Shown piece after piece: positions 14,050 to 26,513 of a stretch of DNA of 64,000 nt (positions are counted from its first letter, which is position 1; each line of letters begins with the position of its first letter). Source of the DNA: Sapria himalayana (taxonomy: Eukaryota; Streptophyta; Magnoliopsida; Malpighiales; Rafflesiaceae); contig JAREIK010000500.1 in the NCBI GenBank assembly GCA_029783825.1, forward strand, positions 124,001 through 188,000. The letters are read 5' to 3'. A model generated the notes under the pieces. That model searched no databases. It was not told the origin of the DNA and saw only the letters and a list, made by a program, of their open reading frames with translations. The position numbers and the translations under genes are program-made.

Positions 14050-15900
14050 GCAACTCCTTGATTCTCGTTCTAGCATGATCCTGGATTCTCAACCTCAAAT
14101 CCTTCCATTCCTTCATACATGATAGTGCCTTAATAATATTTGGCTACAGTCTCGATCTCCTATCCGAAATCACATTGAATACAATAAAAAAAGTAGACTT
14201 TGATGCTACACTCGACATCTGAGGAGTCAGTAGCTCTTTTTCCATCTTAGACATGCAGTATAGGTGGACTCATATAATTTCCACCATTCTAAAATATAAA
14301 GGTTTTTGTTATCATTATGTGATAGAATTAAGAAGTAATCAATATCTAAGTACTGAGATAGCTAGCTCTTATTCGATGGTCTACCTTATTGTTTCACCCT
14401 TGCTAACTATGGAAAAGTCATATTCTCTAAATACATTCTCCATATCCTTACTCGGAGCATGACTACAACTACTACAATACCTAGTATCATAGTATGTATA
14501 TAAGTCTGTCAACTTTTTTGTGAATGAAATCTTCAAGTTGGTGTTTCTGGCTCATGCGCGAGGATATGTATATCAAAATATTTTTTATCTCTTCTACCTT
14601 AACCCTAGGTCCATGCAGGCAACCAGACAATAAAGAGATGGAATGATAGACTAGTACTTTTAAGTACTTGGTTTTAATCTCAACAGTCATGTCACTAAAT
14701 GTTAAGTCATCTCTAAACTTCCTAAATATGCCACTAATGTTGCATATGCACCTAAGTGCAATACAAGTGATGGGAGTATAAAGTAACGAACACGTGTTTG
14801 CATGTCATAAAAAATCTTTAGGAATTTCAAAAATGAAATTCCTATATTCTAGTCTCTATCATCTTTAATAAGTTCATCACTCTTACTATTGACATAGTTG
14901 GATTTCACGTGTTCATATCCAACACATGACTCTAACTTCATGTAAGTATAATTTCAATATTGTTTCACATCCATTTGAAATTTATTCTTTTTTAAAGCTA
15001 CAGATAAATAGAGATTACCAAGTTCCTATTGTCTGCTAGTTGTTCAAAGATATTTTAGTGAGTTACATATTTTTTCTAAAGTGAGGAAGATAACATTCAT
15101 CCCCACTTATACTATTAGGTCATTGATGTGATACATGCATCTAAAATGAAAAATCTTTTTTAATAGCATGTCTCTAATAATCATAACAAACATGTTAATA
15201 ACTACTCCATTGTTAGATGTATTATCAATTATGATACTAAATATTTTATTTTTATTATTATATTCTCAAAATATTCTTATCATGCACTCATATATGGCCG
15301 GGCAATCATGAGGATGAAGAATCTCTAAAAATCATAATATCTTTTTATTAAATGTTTATTTTTAATCTACATAGTGAGTGGTGACGCATGCAAAAGATGC
15401 ATCATCATGAATAGTCTAGATATTTGACATCATGGACACCACACCACTATATTGGCAAAATTCATTAGTTATTATTTGTTTCTCTAACATATAATATTTT
15501 AGTATGTCGTTCCTTTATGTATACCTAAGAATCTTATGATATGTAGATTGAAAATAAGTTTGCATGAAACTAACTACCCTGGGATCCTTCAAAAATCTAA
15601 TCAAAAGATCCATCATGGTGATCTATTTGGTCATATCTTTCCTCCTTAACTCATAGCAATACATGAAGGGGGTCAACATAGAAGCTAAACTACATCTAGC
15701 CTCAAAGACATCACGCTCAATTGGGTTTGCCTTGGATCTAATGCACAATATTTTTTGTGAAATGATCAGCATACCTTTTTAGGTGTCTAGTCTCACACGC
15801 ACTCCTACATACATGTATATATTTTTTATAATACTTGCATTGTGTTGATTCTTCATCAACGCCCCATGTAGTTTTTTTTACTATGTTAAAGTGAGTCCAA
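14050..15900 (-). pseudogene. hAT transposase pseudogene (RNase H-like and dimerisation regions)
   Basis: Reading on the minus strand, 14,690-14,487 encodes a segment with 'METKYLK'-like, 'GCLHGPRVKVEEIKNIL' and 'FIHKKVDRL' motifs, typical of the plant hAT transposase core upstream of the dimerisation domain. Further on (about 14,260-14,060), pieces reading 'ILEWWKLYES', 'ASKSTF', 'ISDRRSRL' and 'ALSCMKEWKDL' correspond to the hAT C-terminal dimerisation domain (WW, ASESTFS, YRSSL and CLKDW landmarks). Stops and frameshifts separate the pieces, so no functional transposase is made. The N-terminal zinc-finger part was not resolved. The 27.3-28.0 kb copy encodes the same core with a longer open frame. 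Confidence 0.7.
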
Positions 15901-16319
15901 ACTACATATATTCTTTTAGTTTTTTTGTTTTTTAGATATTTGAATTTGGGTCGAAGCTATGCAAAAAAACATTATTTTGGGCTCATACCTTTCAGTGGGA
16001 TTATTATTATTAATATTATCTATGTATATGCTAATATTAATTTCATTGTCATTAAATTCACTATTTATTATTTTTAATTTTTTTTAGTTTATGAATAATA
16101 TTCTAATTTCTAAATTAAAAATTATTTGATGTTAATAAAATTTTAAAACTAAATAAAAATTAAAAAAACAATACTAGGTTAGTGACTTAGAGTTAGGTAG
16201 GCATCGGTTTATGGATAGGAGAGAAAAAGATGAAGCTTGCACTGCACCTAATTTTTGTGCCATCCAATATCCACGTCCACGGTCTAGTTTCCACGTTATT
16301 TAAGTTATACAAAAAAACT

Positions 16320-16425
16320 GAGACCAAACCAAGAGGAGAGACGAGAGAGAGAGAGAGAGATAGAGAGAGAGGAGAGTGAGACTTGAGAGAGAAAGATTGA
16401 GGGGAGAGTGAGACTTGAGAGAGAA
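16320..16425 (+). repeat. GA-rich low-complexity tract
   Basis: Imperfect (GA)n: 'gagagagagagagaga', a 'tagagagagagga' interruption and two near-identical 'gagagtgagacttgagagag' segments. A related GA-rich stretch occurs at 20,637-20,655 and near 33,175-33,205 at the equivalent place in other hAT copies, so it is part of the element. Confidence 0.6.
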
Positions 16426-16680
16426 TAGAGATTTGAAATTTTATTATGAAAAAATTAATATATCAAATCCTATTTATAAAGATTTTTAAAATATATTTTT
16501 TTTTATTTTTTCAATATCTTATATTAACTAAATAGGGCAAAACACGAAAACCATTAGATCTTATGCCCTAGCCATTGGAAGTGCATCCTATGGCCTGGAT
16601 GTTAAATGATTTTAAAATTTTTTTGACCATCAGAAACCTAATAAGAAGGGGGATCGAAGCTTCTGGACAATCCAAAAGCT

Positions 16681-17439
16681 TAGGCCTTTGGGGTCATGCT
16701 AGGGTGGGGGTGGCAGTGGTGGGGTAGGCACGTGCATCCACCTGCACCTAGGTCATACCATGTAAATGCCTTCATCCATGTACATGGCGTTTTATTAAAA
16801 AAACCCCCATGCATACCAAGATAGGCAAGCTCTATTTTTAAGAATAAAATAATAATTTTTTAAAAAAACACATACACAATGACCCATACACTTTATAATA
16901 TATCTCAAAATTCTAGATCTCATTTCTAAAGTAAAAGTCTACCATGACACTCAGACCTTCATTGATTATCCTAGATGTGTACTTATTTTGTAGTGGATGT
17001 TTGAAGAGAGATTTATTTCTCAAGGATGAGCAATACTTTTAGTATAAGAGTTTGTTTGATACTCCACGTGTTAACTTTTTTGATTATTTGTTGTGTATAT
17101 CTTATTGTGTATGCATTTATTTTAGTGTTTATTAAAGATATTTCACTATATTCTTATTCTGAAGGAGAAGTTGACAAATATTAGTGAAATCATAGTGATT
17201 TTGGGTGAAATTGATATACTCGATGGAGCAAAGGCTTGGAGGGAAGAGAAAAAATGGAGAATCATGATAATTTTTATATCAGGACTTATGTACACCTTTC
17301 ATACTTATTCTTTTGTAATTATGGTATCTCTTCTTGATCACAACTCTTCAAAAAATAATCATGATTTTTTTGTATGCCATAACTCCATCATGAAGTTGAC
17401 ACAAGTATTTTATTGTATAACACAATCATTATGATCGTT
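16681..17439. other. Unassigned sequence with a GC-rich patch
   Basis: About 16,680-16,800 is GC-rich and includes 'cacctgcaccta'. Its reverse complement resembles 27,130-27,160 ('ggtgcaggtagatgtgcc'), pointing to a further dispersed repeat. The remainder to 17,440 is AT-rich. The 87-residue frame from 17,171 has no recognised domain and is not supported as a gene. Confidence 0.35.
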
Positions 17440-19555
17440 ACATTTTGTTGGAGCTCCAACCACACTATTAATAAAATACGTAATGACCATGATATTATTT
17501 TTTTTGTCGTGACATCTAAGTATTTCATTAGTACAAATAGTCAAAATAATTTCTAGAGCTACGACTTATTCAATGCATAGTCAAAATATCAAGTATTTTG
17601 AGTCGCACCATTATTTTTAACTATGACTTTTTATTTTAGAGAGCATTTACTCTAGTTACTATATTTCCAATGTCATAATTTTGTACTTCAAAGAGAAAAC
17701 TCCAAAGCCATAGCCTTGTTCATCATCATAATTTTATGTTGTAGAAAGTAATTATCTTTGTCGTGGAAACTCAAATTCCACAATATTTTGCTTAGAAAGC
17801 CAAGACCAAAGTTATTGCCAATTCTAGTAGCATGACTTTGTATTACAGAAAGTAATTATTTTTGTCATGGAAATTTTAGTGTCATGACACTTTGCTCATA
17901 ATGCCAAGATTAAAGTCATGACTAATTTCAACATTTTGACTTTGTTTTACAAAAAGTAAAGTCATCAGTCATGATCATTCTCAATGCTATGATATTAGTG
18001 CTCCATAGAAGATCTGAAGTGATAATAAAGTTATGATTTAAAGTATGTGTCATGACTTGCAGCTTTAAATATCATACAAATTCTCAAAATATAAAAGTTA
18101 TGCTTAGAAGAATACATGAAAGTGAGACAAAAGAGAGAACAAGAAGGGAGAAAAATATAAACCACACATACCAAGAACCCTTGGAAATGTGATTACTACT
18201 CCCATTTAGAGAAAATCAAAGGTGAATCAAGTAATCATCTATTAGAATTAAGATTATATACTTAGATTTTTACTTGGGCATTCACTAGAAGTCCTCGAAT
18301 TCAAGAGATGTCTCTCATTACAATTTTTATAATTTCTTACTCAATATTAGGCTAAATTGAGATCTAGGATTGGTGAATATACATATATTATGATAAATTA
18401 ATAATGAAATGAGTTTATATTTGTGTTTATATTACTATTTGGTTATTGAAGGATATGGATGCAAATTAGAACTAATACTTTGTGTTTTCATAAATAAGTA
18501 TGTTTATACATGTCGGTCATGATGAAAGGTGATTGGTGAGTCAAGGGATACACTTAGATGGTATGATAAGAAGGTAGTGATAACCTTTTTAATCTTAATA
18601 TGTGAGATAAAACAATATGTAAAGACCTGTTAAGGTAAGCTTAATCATTATGAGTATAACACTTCTGAAGCAGAAAGCGTGAATATATTATAAGAATAAT
18701 CTATTATATACTATCTAGAAGAACTAATATTTGAGTAATATAGGAGTTAAGTAGAATATCTTAACCTAAGAGTTTTAACATAATGTGTGAGTTGTGTGTC
18801 GACTATGGAAAATAGTGATAGGTATATTATGAGACACACAAGTGATGAAGAAAAGTATAGTGGTGATAGTCCAATAAGTAATCACCTCTTGTATGACTTT
18901 ATAAGTGAAATTCAAGAAAGTCATATATTAATTATCAAGAATATGGTATTTGTGGGGCTGAAAACACAAATATATTTAGTTCAATATTATATCACATCTT
19001 TATGATAATTAAAAGTTAGAGAATAGAAGTGCATATTTAAAGTAATCATCAAGGATAATTGTTGTATTGTCTAAAATGATTAGATGTGAATATGACTTTT
19101 GCCTAAACAATGTCTTGTAGTGAAAGTCCAAGGATGATAATCACATTGTATATCAAGAGGGCACATAGGCTTCACACTAATTTATCCTTCATCCAACAAC
19201 CGAACATGATTTAGACTAAACAAAAGAAAAAATCATTTACACGTATAGAGATGTGAGCCAACCCTATAATCAAATTATCTTTCTAAAGACCAAGTATATT
19301 TATTCAACACTAGCAATAATTAGTTCATTATTGGTTGATCTAATTGCTTATACAATTACTATGTAATTGATATCTTTACATATGTTTACTTTATTATTGT
19401 ATGACTTATATACATACAAAGTTACATTGGAGAAAATATCCTTGCTCAATAAGGTTTTCAAATCATGTCAATTAATAAAAATTTTGATACTCTCACAAAG
19501 TCACAATAAGATTCTTACTACTAAATTGAAGTTGAAGTTTATACAACTTTAAAGA
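17440..19555 (-). repeat. AT-rich dispersed repeat family, copy 7 (inverted arm)
   Basis: Reverse complement of the family. It begins with a GTCATGAC-rich segment (17.5-18.05 kb, e.g. 'tgtcatgacactt' and 'tgtcatgacttgc'). It then runs through blocks matching 3.3-4.6 kb in the same orientation: 'cttgggcattcacta', 'gtgtgagttgtgtgtcgac' and 'agtgaaagtccaag'. It pairs with copy 6 as an inverted partner across the hAT insertion. Short open frames inside are incidental. Confidence 0.55.
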
Positions 19556-19647
19556 TTTCACAACTAAGTTAGGTTTTCCTAGGATCAAATGCACAATATT
19601 TTTTGGTGCATTGATTGATATATCTTTTAATGTATCTAATACCACAA

Positions 19648-19710
19648 GTATTCCCACACACACACACACATATATATAGATATATCTTATAATATATATA
19701 TATATATATT
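19648..19710. repeat. CA/TA microsatellite
   Basis: (CA)n followed by (TA)n-type sequence ('cacacacacacacatatata' and 'atatatatatatatatt'), inside the hAT copy. Equivalent positions in copies 1 and 2 are also simple-sequence (32,684-32,716 is (AT)n). Confidence 0.8.
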
Positions 19711-20076
19711 ATTGAATCTTCTTAGATACTCATATAATTGTTATTTTTAATTATCTTAAAGTATATCTATACTAATATTGCTTGACTATTCTTAGGTTTT
19801 TTTAAGCATTAGAATATAAGCCATGGGAAATAACCAAGTGTTAGATCTTTTGGTTTAGCTATCATTATTTATGTCAAAGTCTACTTTATTTTCATAATAT
19901 TTAGTATTTTCTTTTCTTTTAATATAATTAAAGTCTATAAAGATTTTTGAAATGTAAAAGAGAAGTATTTTTACTTAATTTCATTAAAATTTAAAATAAT
20001 TTTTAAAAAAATTACTTTAAATAAAAAAAATATGCAATGTGTACTTTTATGTGAGCACAAACAAGAACCCCACGAG

Positions 20077-20481
20077 TAGATGTGTCAAACGGGTTGGGCG
20101 GCCGCAAACATGGCCCGGCCTAGTTCTGTCGTGCCTGGCCTGGCACGACATGGTTTGGAACCATACCACAGGCCATGTCGGGCTAGGCATGACCCGTGTG
20201 CCTGGCCCTATTACAAGGTAAATCAACTTGGGGACTCGGCTGATTTCTTTTAATCTGGTTGGAAAAATCGAATATGAACCAGCCTAACCAAGCAAGTCCA
20301 TCCATGAGTCACGACCCCGACACGTCTCGGGTATGAGCTAGGTCGATGGGTCATGCATGGTCGACACTTCTTAAGCCATGTCGTGGCTGGAATGGCATGG
20401 TTACTATATCGGGTCATGCTAGGCATAGCATGATGGCCCAATTGGGTACCAAAAAATAGGCTGGCCCATTTAACACCTCTA
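20077..20481. mobile_element. Non-autonomous hAT element, 405 bp, nested
   Basis: Termini 'tagatgtgtcaaacggg' (20,077) and 'cccatttaacacctcta' (ending 20,481) are inverted repeats of each other apart from a few changes. The interior is GC-rich with no transposase. Flanking 8-mers 'cccacgag' and 'ccaactaa' match at 5 of 8 positions, a weak duplication. The flanking sequence belongs to the older hAT copy 4. Confidence 0.65.
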
Positions 20482-20809
20482 CCAACTAACATATACACTT
20501 TATCACATCTCCTTACCAACTAAAATTACTCTGCCAAATCACAAATATTATAATATTACAAATTAATTAAAAAATAAAATAATTTTGTTTAAAAAAAATA
20601 TTTTGCTGACAAATATAATGATTTTAGAAAATAAAAGAGTGAGGAGAGGAGGAATCGCATACAAACTCTGAAAAACAAAGTAATGTTGATTTTCTATTTA
20701 TGGATTTTTTTTCATTTAAAAATATTTTTATATATTTTTTTGCTTTTTTTGAGTAAAAATATGACGATTATCAAATTTTTAGTTAATTGTCATTGTATTT
20801 CATCCAATG

Positions 20810-21324
20810 TAGAGGTGTCAAACGGGCTGGCCGGGCCAGCCTAGCCCGACCTATTTTTTGGGCCCAATAGGGCTAGCATGTAGTGCTTGGCACGGCACAG
20901 TTTCTTGGAAGGCATGCCCGGCATGTCCTGTGGCCTGGAATCCTCTCGGGTTCGAGCCGGGTCGGTCATCAGAGTAGTTCATGCTGGGGTCAAGCCTTTT
21001 TTAAAAAGATTAGGGTTTCAGGTGACGTGCCACCTTTACTCGTCGGGCATGCCAAGCCGTCGACCATCTAGAGTCGCTCGGTGCAAGGTCCCGTATCGTG
21101 TCCATGTGTCAGGCATCCATACTGTGCATAACATGGCACGCGGGCCGAAAACCCACGGCACGTTGGCCAAAAACTCACAGCACGGCACGGCATGATTCAT
21201 GCCGAGGGTTCGCTTGGCACATGCCTGAGCACGGCACTTTAGCATGTCATGTCAAGCCATGCATGACTAAACCATGCTGGGCTTCAAGCTGGCCCCGGGC
21301 TACCAGACCCATTTGACACCTATA
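20810..21324. mobile_element. Non-autonomous hAT element, 515 bp, with TSD
   Basis: Termini 'tagaggtgtcaaacggg' at 20,810 and 'cccatttgacacctata' ending at 21,324 form a good terminal inverted repeat. The flanks are 'atccaatg' (20,802-20,809) and 'atccagtg' (21,325-21,332), an 8-bp target-site duplication with one difference, as expected for hAT. The interior is GC-rich, which creates several overlapping open frames up to 102 codons on both strands. These are composition artefacts, not genes. Confidence 0.85.
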
Positions 21325-21622
21325 ATCCAGTGACTTAGATTAAATAATTAATTTATTTTTTTTTTGTCATAGCCATTGCCCTTACTAATAAGCAATAGTG
21401 TAGTGTGGGGTCACTATTCTATTGGTTCAAATTTAAAATGTGGCATGTGTCATAGGCCAGTGGCATATATCATGCCTTGCATGCTAGTCATGCTTGTCGT
21501 GCAGTCTCAACAAGGTCTAGTACGAGCCATGCATCAGGTCGGCATGGTTTTAAATCATGTCGGGCACTTGTGTCATGCCTCATGTTGGGCTCGAGCTACC
21601 TATCCTACTTGATACCTTTAGT

Positions 21623-22060
21623 AAAAAGTATAATGAAAAGTCACAACCAACATGTAATGAACATGTTGTGATCTATGGTAGATTCATAATGTATAATGAA
21701 CATCATGACCAACATGTAAAGTCACAACCAAAAAATGTTTGTCATGACTTCTTCATAAGTATGTGCTAGTGTTAATGGTGTCCTGACATTGAGAATATAT
21801 CATGATTTCACTTTGCTCTTATGCACGTTAGTTTTGTTGTTGATCAAGTCTATCTTGTGCACTTAATTTAAATTTTATTTCCCTACTTTTCATAAAAATT
21901 TCTCATAAATCCATTTTTATTAAATCAATCCCCCTTAGGCTTCTTTCTCATATAGAAACCCCATGAAATGAGCCGAAAAAAAACCATCAAAACATGGTTC
22001 TTTCATTGTCAAATAAACCTCCACGCTTAAACATTTTGCTCATCCTTGTGCAAAGAGAAC
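21623..22060 (+). repeat. AT-rich dispersed repeat family, copy 8 (3' end only)
   Basis: Matches the 3' ends of copies 4 and 5 (8,480-8,830 and 10,680-11,030): 'aatgaacatcatgacc', 'tttgtcatgacttctt', 'atgtgctagtgttaatg', 'atgcacgttagttttg' and 'atccatttttattaaatc' in order. The upstream part is absent because hAT copy 4 ends directly before it. Confidence 0.6.
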
Positions 22061-24000
22061 CTTGCTCTATTCTAGTTGTTTTTTCTGATTAGATGAGGAG
22101 GAAAAAAAAGAATGTAAGGTTATTTAAAGTAAGATTTGTCATGACTAGGTATGAATGTGATGCTTTCTTTTAGTGGATGAAAAGCCATATATAGTTATTT
22201 AGTGATAAAATTATTAATTATTTTTAAGCATTTTGATGTTTTTAGATGATGTGTAAGCATGATAATGATAATTGGATTGATTTTATGACTTTAGAGTTTT
22301 GGTAGATTTTGTTAAATAGCTATAAAATTTATAGATTTTTCGAGGCTTTTGGCTACTTGATAATTTATTGATAGAGAAGTAGATTTAATATTTATTCTTG
22401 GCCAAAATTCTACTTAATTAGTCATGATAATTTTTATACACAATGACTTTACTACCTTGTTAGCATAATTTTTCAACTATACAACATATTCTTTGTGGTT
22501 ATGATAATATCATAGATTTATTGTCATACTTATCTGGTAATAATTAAATGACTATGATGTTAATTTCATGTTATAATAACTAAGTAGCTCACTAGTGATA
22601 AAAGTGGTGCCCACTTCCTAGCACCATGACATAATCTTTAACATTACTTAAAATTCTAAAGTCATAGCCATGAATTTTTTATAAAGCTAATAATTTTGTG
22701 CTACATAAAATTATAAAGCCAAAGCTATTCAAGCTAAGCCATGATTTTTATTCAGCACTATTAATTTTATATTCGGGCAAATTGAAGTGCCATAGACTTT
22801 TTTAGTGCAACATGTTAGGTGTTCAAATGATTTTTGCATATTTTGTCATTTTATAATGACATGTAGACATGTAAATAGAGCTAATATGTGTTTATTTTAT
22901 GACTTAGTTGTTTTGGAGAGTTTTAATGAATAGTCATGAAATCAATGAGTTTTTGTAGATGCTTGGCATAGGGGGTAGATCATTATGTTTCAAGTGGCTT
23001 TAGTGTCCATTCTTGATATGAGAAATTCTTATATGCTATAACCCTGTCAACTCGTTAGCACAATCTTTTCACTATGCGACATATTCTTAATTGATGCAAT
23101 GTCATTAATTTATCTTTAAATCTCTAGCACAAAAATGAAGTGTCCCACTATTGTTCAAGGTAATGACTACTTTTACAATGTCATAATTTTATCTTTAAAT
23201 GGCTTGATAGTCTCAAGTAATAGTCATAACCTTTTTACATAGTCATTACTTATGAGTTATAGAAAATTACGGAGATAACCACTCATGCCAAAGCTATGAT
23301 AATTATTCAAAGCTATAACTTTTGGGATAATAAATATTATAAAAGATATAACCTAAGTATGACCATTAACAATGCCATAACTTTTATTCCCATGGAGGGG
23401 GGGGGAGCATAGTCATGACTTATATGCTCAAGCTAATTACTAATGTCACGACATCCTAACTATGTTGCAACATCATAATATATGAAAAATTACTTTTACA
23501 CCATGTTCATTCCCTAGCACTATAGATAACACATGAAAGACCTTAGTGTTGTAGTTATTTATCAACATAACAACCATATAAATCTCAAGAAAGATGATTT
23601 GCCATCAACATGGCCTCTACACCATGATATTTATACAATGACTCTTTATGGACTACAAATGAATAAAGGCATGAAGCTTCATCTATTTCATAGTGTTGCA
23701 ACTATATGTTATAAATGGATTAAGCTAAGTCATGGTTATTGTAGATACTATGAATTTGCTTTATAAAAAGATTAAGATGTAGAATAGAGTCATGGTCATT
23801 TTCTAGAGTCACGAATATTTTTTAGAGTCATGACCTCAAGCTAAGAGATGAAGGTTGATGTAACAACTTTCTTCTAAAAGCTATGACTTCTTACTTAGAG
23901 TAATGCAAGGTCACTTGATTATAAAAGTATATAGTAGAAAATTTTCAAAAGGCATATACACTCCATAGGAGTTCAACAAGTAAGAAAGAGACACATGATT
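22061..24000 (-). repeat. AT-rich dispersed repeat family, copy 9 (inverted)
   Basis: Opposite-orientation repeat material rich in GTCATGAC-type words. It contains two partly repeated segments: about 22,200-22,560 and 22,830-23,200 share 'agcatgataat/agacatgtaaat', 'ttttatgact', 'cttgttagcataatttttcaac/ctcgttagcacaatcttttcac' and 'gacatattctt'. A G9 tract lies near 23,396-23,406. No gene. Confidence 0.45.
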
Positions 24001-24917
24001 TATACTAATCCTTGGAGTTTGGGGGCATGGCTCTCAAACTCATTTCTTCTAGGGATAGATTCAAGAATTTTACCAAACTATGCGATCCAAAGATCGATGA
24101 GAGGTTTGCCCATTTCAAGCCTAGTGACCACCACCTCCACCACATGCATGCAAGGAGGTTTGAAGTCATTCTCCCAAGAGAATAACTGACCCTTCCTTCT
24201 TGATTATTTTTGTAGTCTCAACCTTCCATATATTAGTCAAGACTAATACTCACATCAAATTTTCTTATCAAAAATGTATATTTTTTCAAAATTAATTACA
24301 TATGGTACAAAATACCATATAACTCAAATAGTTTCACAATATTTCACATAGGGATATATATATATATATATCAACATATTTCCATATCAAAACTATTCAT
24401 ATAATTTATCAACCATGACTTTGGTACCATTGGCATAGTTAAATACAAGTTTATCTCTTTTGAAAAAATACATTCCTCTTAAAATACTTGGGTAAATAGA
24501 TTTTAAAATTTATAAAAAAATTTACTTTCATGGTGTAAAGTTAATGGGTTTCCATTAATCTATCCAATCTCAATTAAATCATTTAAATTTCATAAAATTC
24601 TTTTCAAATAAACCAAAAATAACAATAATTTATAACATAACACCACACATAATAGGGTAAGTATATGTAACTAATAATACAAAATATAAAATTATGAAAT
24701 GAATTTCAAGAGATTTCTATTTTAACCAAGCTTTACTAAGTTTTAACACTCAAACTATAATTCTAATATTCAAAATTCAGCTCTACAACCTCAATTCAAT
24801 CTCAAAATAAAAGAATTGGAAAATAGTATTAGAATTTAAAAACTCACATCAACCCTAACCTTTTTTTTATATTACAACCCTTCAATGATTATTTTTTATT
24901 GAAAATAGAAGTTATTA
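24001..24917. other. Unassigned AT-rich sequence
   Basis: No gene, RNA or terminal repeat recognised. A 64-codon frame at 23,995-24,189 in a locally less AT-rich patch has no recognisable domain; it could be a fragment of something captured or chance. From 24,240 on the sequence is AT-rich, with an (AT)n run near 24,354-24,372. Confidence 0.3.
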
Positions 24918-25479
24918 GGCTTAGCCACAACTTAGAAAAGATTTTCACTAAAAAATGATAAATTTGAGCTTCATTTGAAGTAATTTGGTGAAAAATGAGG
25001 AAAAAGAAAAAAGAACTGAGAGAGGACAAGTGAAACAAAAAGTAAATCATTAAAGAAAAAAAAAATAAAAGAATTGAAAATTTTATTATTCATTTAAGGG
25101 TAAAAATACTAAATTGCTCATGGGTTAACAACTTTCTCTCTAAACTTTAAAACTATCAAATTTAGTGTCATTATTCATTATTTTTTATCTAAGATTCATT
25201 TTTAAACAAAAAAAAATTACCATATATCTCTTGATTCTCTTCTAAATTAGTCAACTTGGTCAATACAAGTAAATGGTTAAAATAGAAAGAAATTCTCTGG
25301 ACCTCATGATTGATATGTATATTCAAAAACCATTATATATAAGCATATATATGTACACATATGTTGAATGCATATGTACACACAACACATAATATATATA
25401 CTATCAAGTTTTCAAATATATACAAGTTTTCAAGTATAAATTGGTACATGTATAATGGTTTTTCAGTATAGATTTGTTT

Positions 25480-25531
<52 letters not shown>

Positions 25532-26047
25532 GCTTAACTACTAATTAGGAAAGATTTTCACCAAAAAATATAAATTTTGAGCTTCATTTGAAGTAATTTG
25601 GTAAAAAAATGAGGGATGAAAAAAAAGAACTCAAAGAGAACAAATGAAACAAAAAGTAAATTATGAAAGAAAAAAAATACAAGAAGTGAAAAGTATATCA
25701 TTCATTTAAGGGTAAAAATACTAAATTGCTCATGGGTTATAAACACTAGTTTATCTTTCTCTCTAAAACTTTTAAACTATCACATTTAGCGTCATGCTTC
25801 ATTATTTTTCATCTTAAATTCATTTTTGAAACAAAAAATTACCAACTCGATCTCTTCTTAATTAGTCAAATTGGTCAATTCGAATAAATGGTTAAAATAG
25901 AAGAATTTCTCTAGACCTCATAATTAATATGTATATTAAAAAACTTGGATATATAAGCATATATATGTACACATATGTTGAGTGCATATGTACCCACAAC
26001 ACAAATATATATATATATTGAAAACATCATCATATATATAATATTAT

Positions 26048-26089
<42 letters not shown>

Positions 26090-26472
26090 TAAGTTTTTTT
26101 AACTACTTAGAAAAGATTTTCACCAAAAATTATAAATTTTGAGCTTCATTTGAAGTAATATTGTAAAAAATGAGGGACGATAGAAAAGGCATTTAAAAAA
26201 TGAGGGATGAGAGAGGACAAGTGAAACAAATAAGTAAATCATGCAAGAAAAAATTACAATATATGATAATTTTATCATTTATTTAAGGGTAAAAATAATA
26301 AATTCCTCATTGGATATAAATTAGTTTAATTTTCTCTCTAAAACTTTAAGAATATCACATTTAGTGTCAACCTTCATTATTTTTCATTTTAAATTCATTT
26401 TAACAAAGATATTAATTTTTGCCAACTTTATTTCTTCTTAATTTGTCAACTTGCTCAATTTGTGTATTACAC

Positions 26473-26513
<41 letters not shown>

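Larger units (their letters stand above)
13405..16680 (-). mobile_element. hAT transposon copy 1, decayed, transposase on minus strand
   Basis: The left end has a GC-rich subterminal block (about 13,430-13,640, words such as 'gtcgggtcatgccgg') of the type shared by all hAT copies here, preceded by a poor terminus-like 'atgtcaacaagg'. Then comes an AT-rich 3' untranslated zone, a transposase pseudogene read from about 15,900 to 14,050, and a tail with a GA-rich stretch (16,320-16,420). Gross order and length match copy 2 once its nested insertion is removed. The right terminus was not found. It lies between oppositely oriented arms of the AT-rich repeat family. Confidence 0.65.
19556..21620 (-). 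mobile_element. hAT transposon copy 4, truncated, host of two nested insertions
   Basis: 19,556-19,850 matches 15,720-15,900 of copy 1 ('ggatcaaatgcacaatattttttgg' region, then a CA/TA microsatellite), fixing it as the transposase 5' side of the hAT family in minus orientation. The sequence resumes at 20,482-20,809 with the GA-rich segment and ends after a GC-rich subterminal block at 'ttgatacctttа' near 21,620, a decayed terminus (reverse complement 'taaaggtatcaag' versus consensus 'tagaggtgtcaaa'). The transposase body and left end are missing. Two smaller hAT elements (20,077-20,481 and 20,810-21,324) sit inside it. Confidence 0.55.

Noticed and set aside
20883..21316. Overlapping open frames up to 102 codons on both strands
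   Set aside because: They lie inside the GC-rich body of a short hAT with clear ends; several frames on both strands are open at once and none shows a domain.
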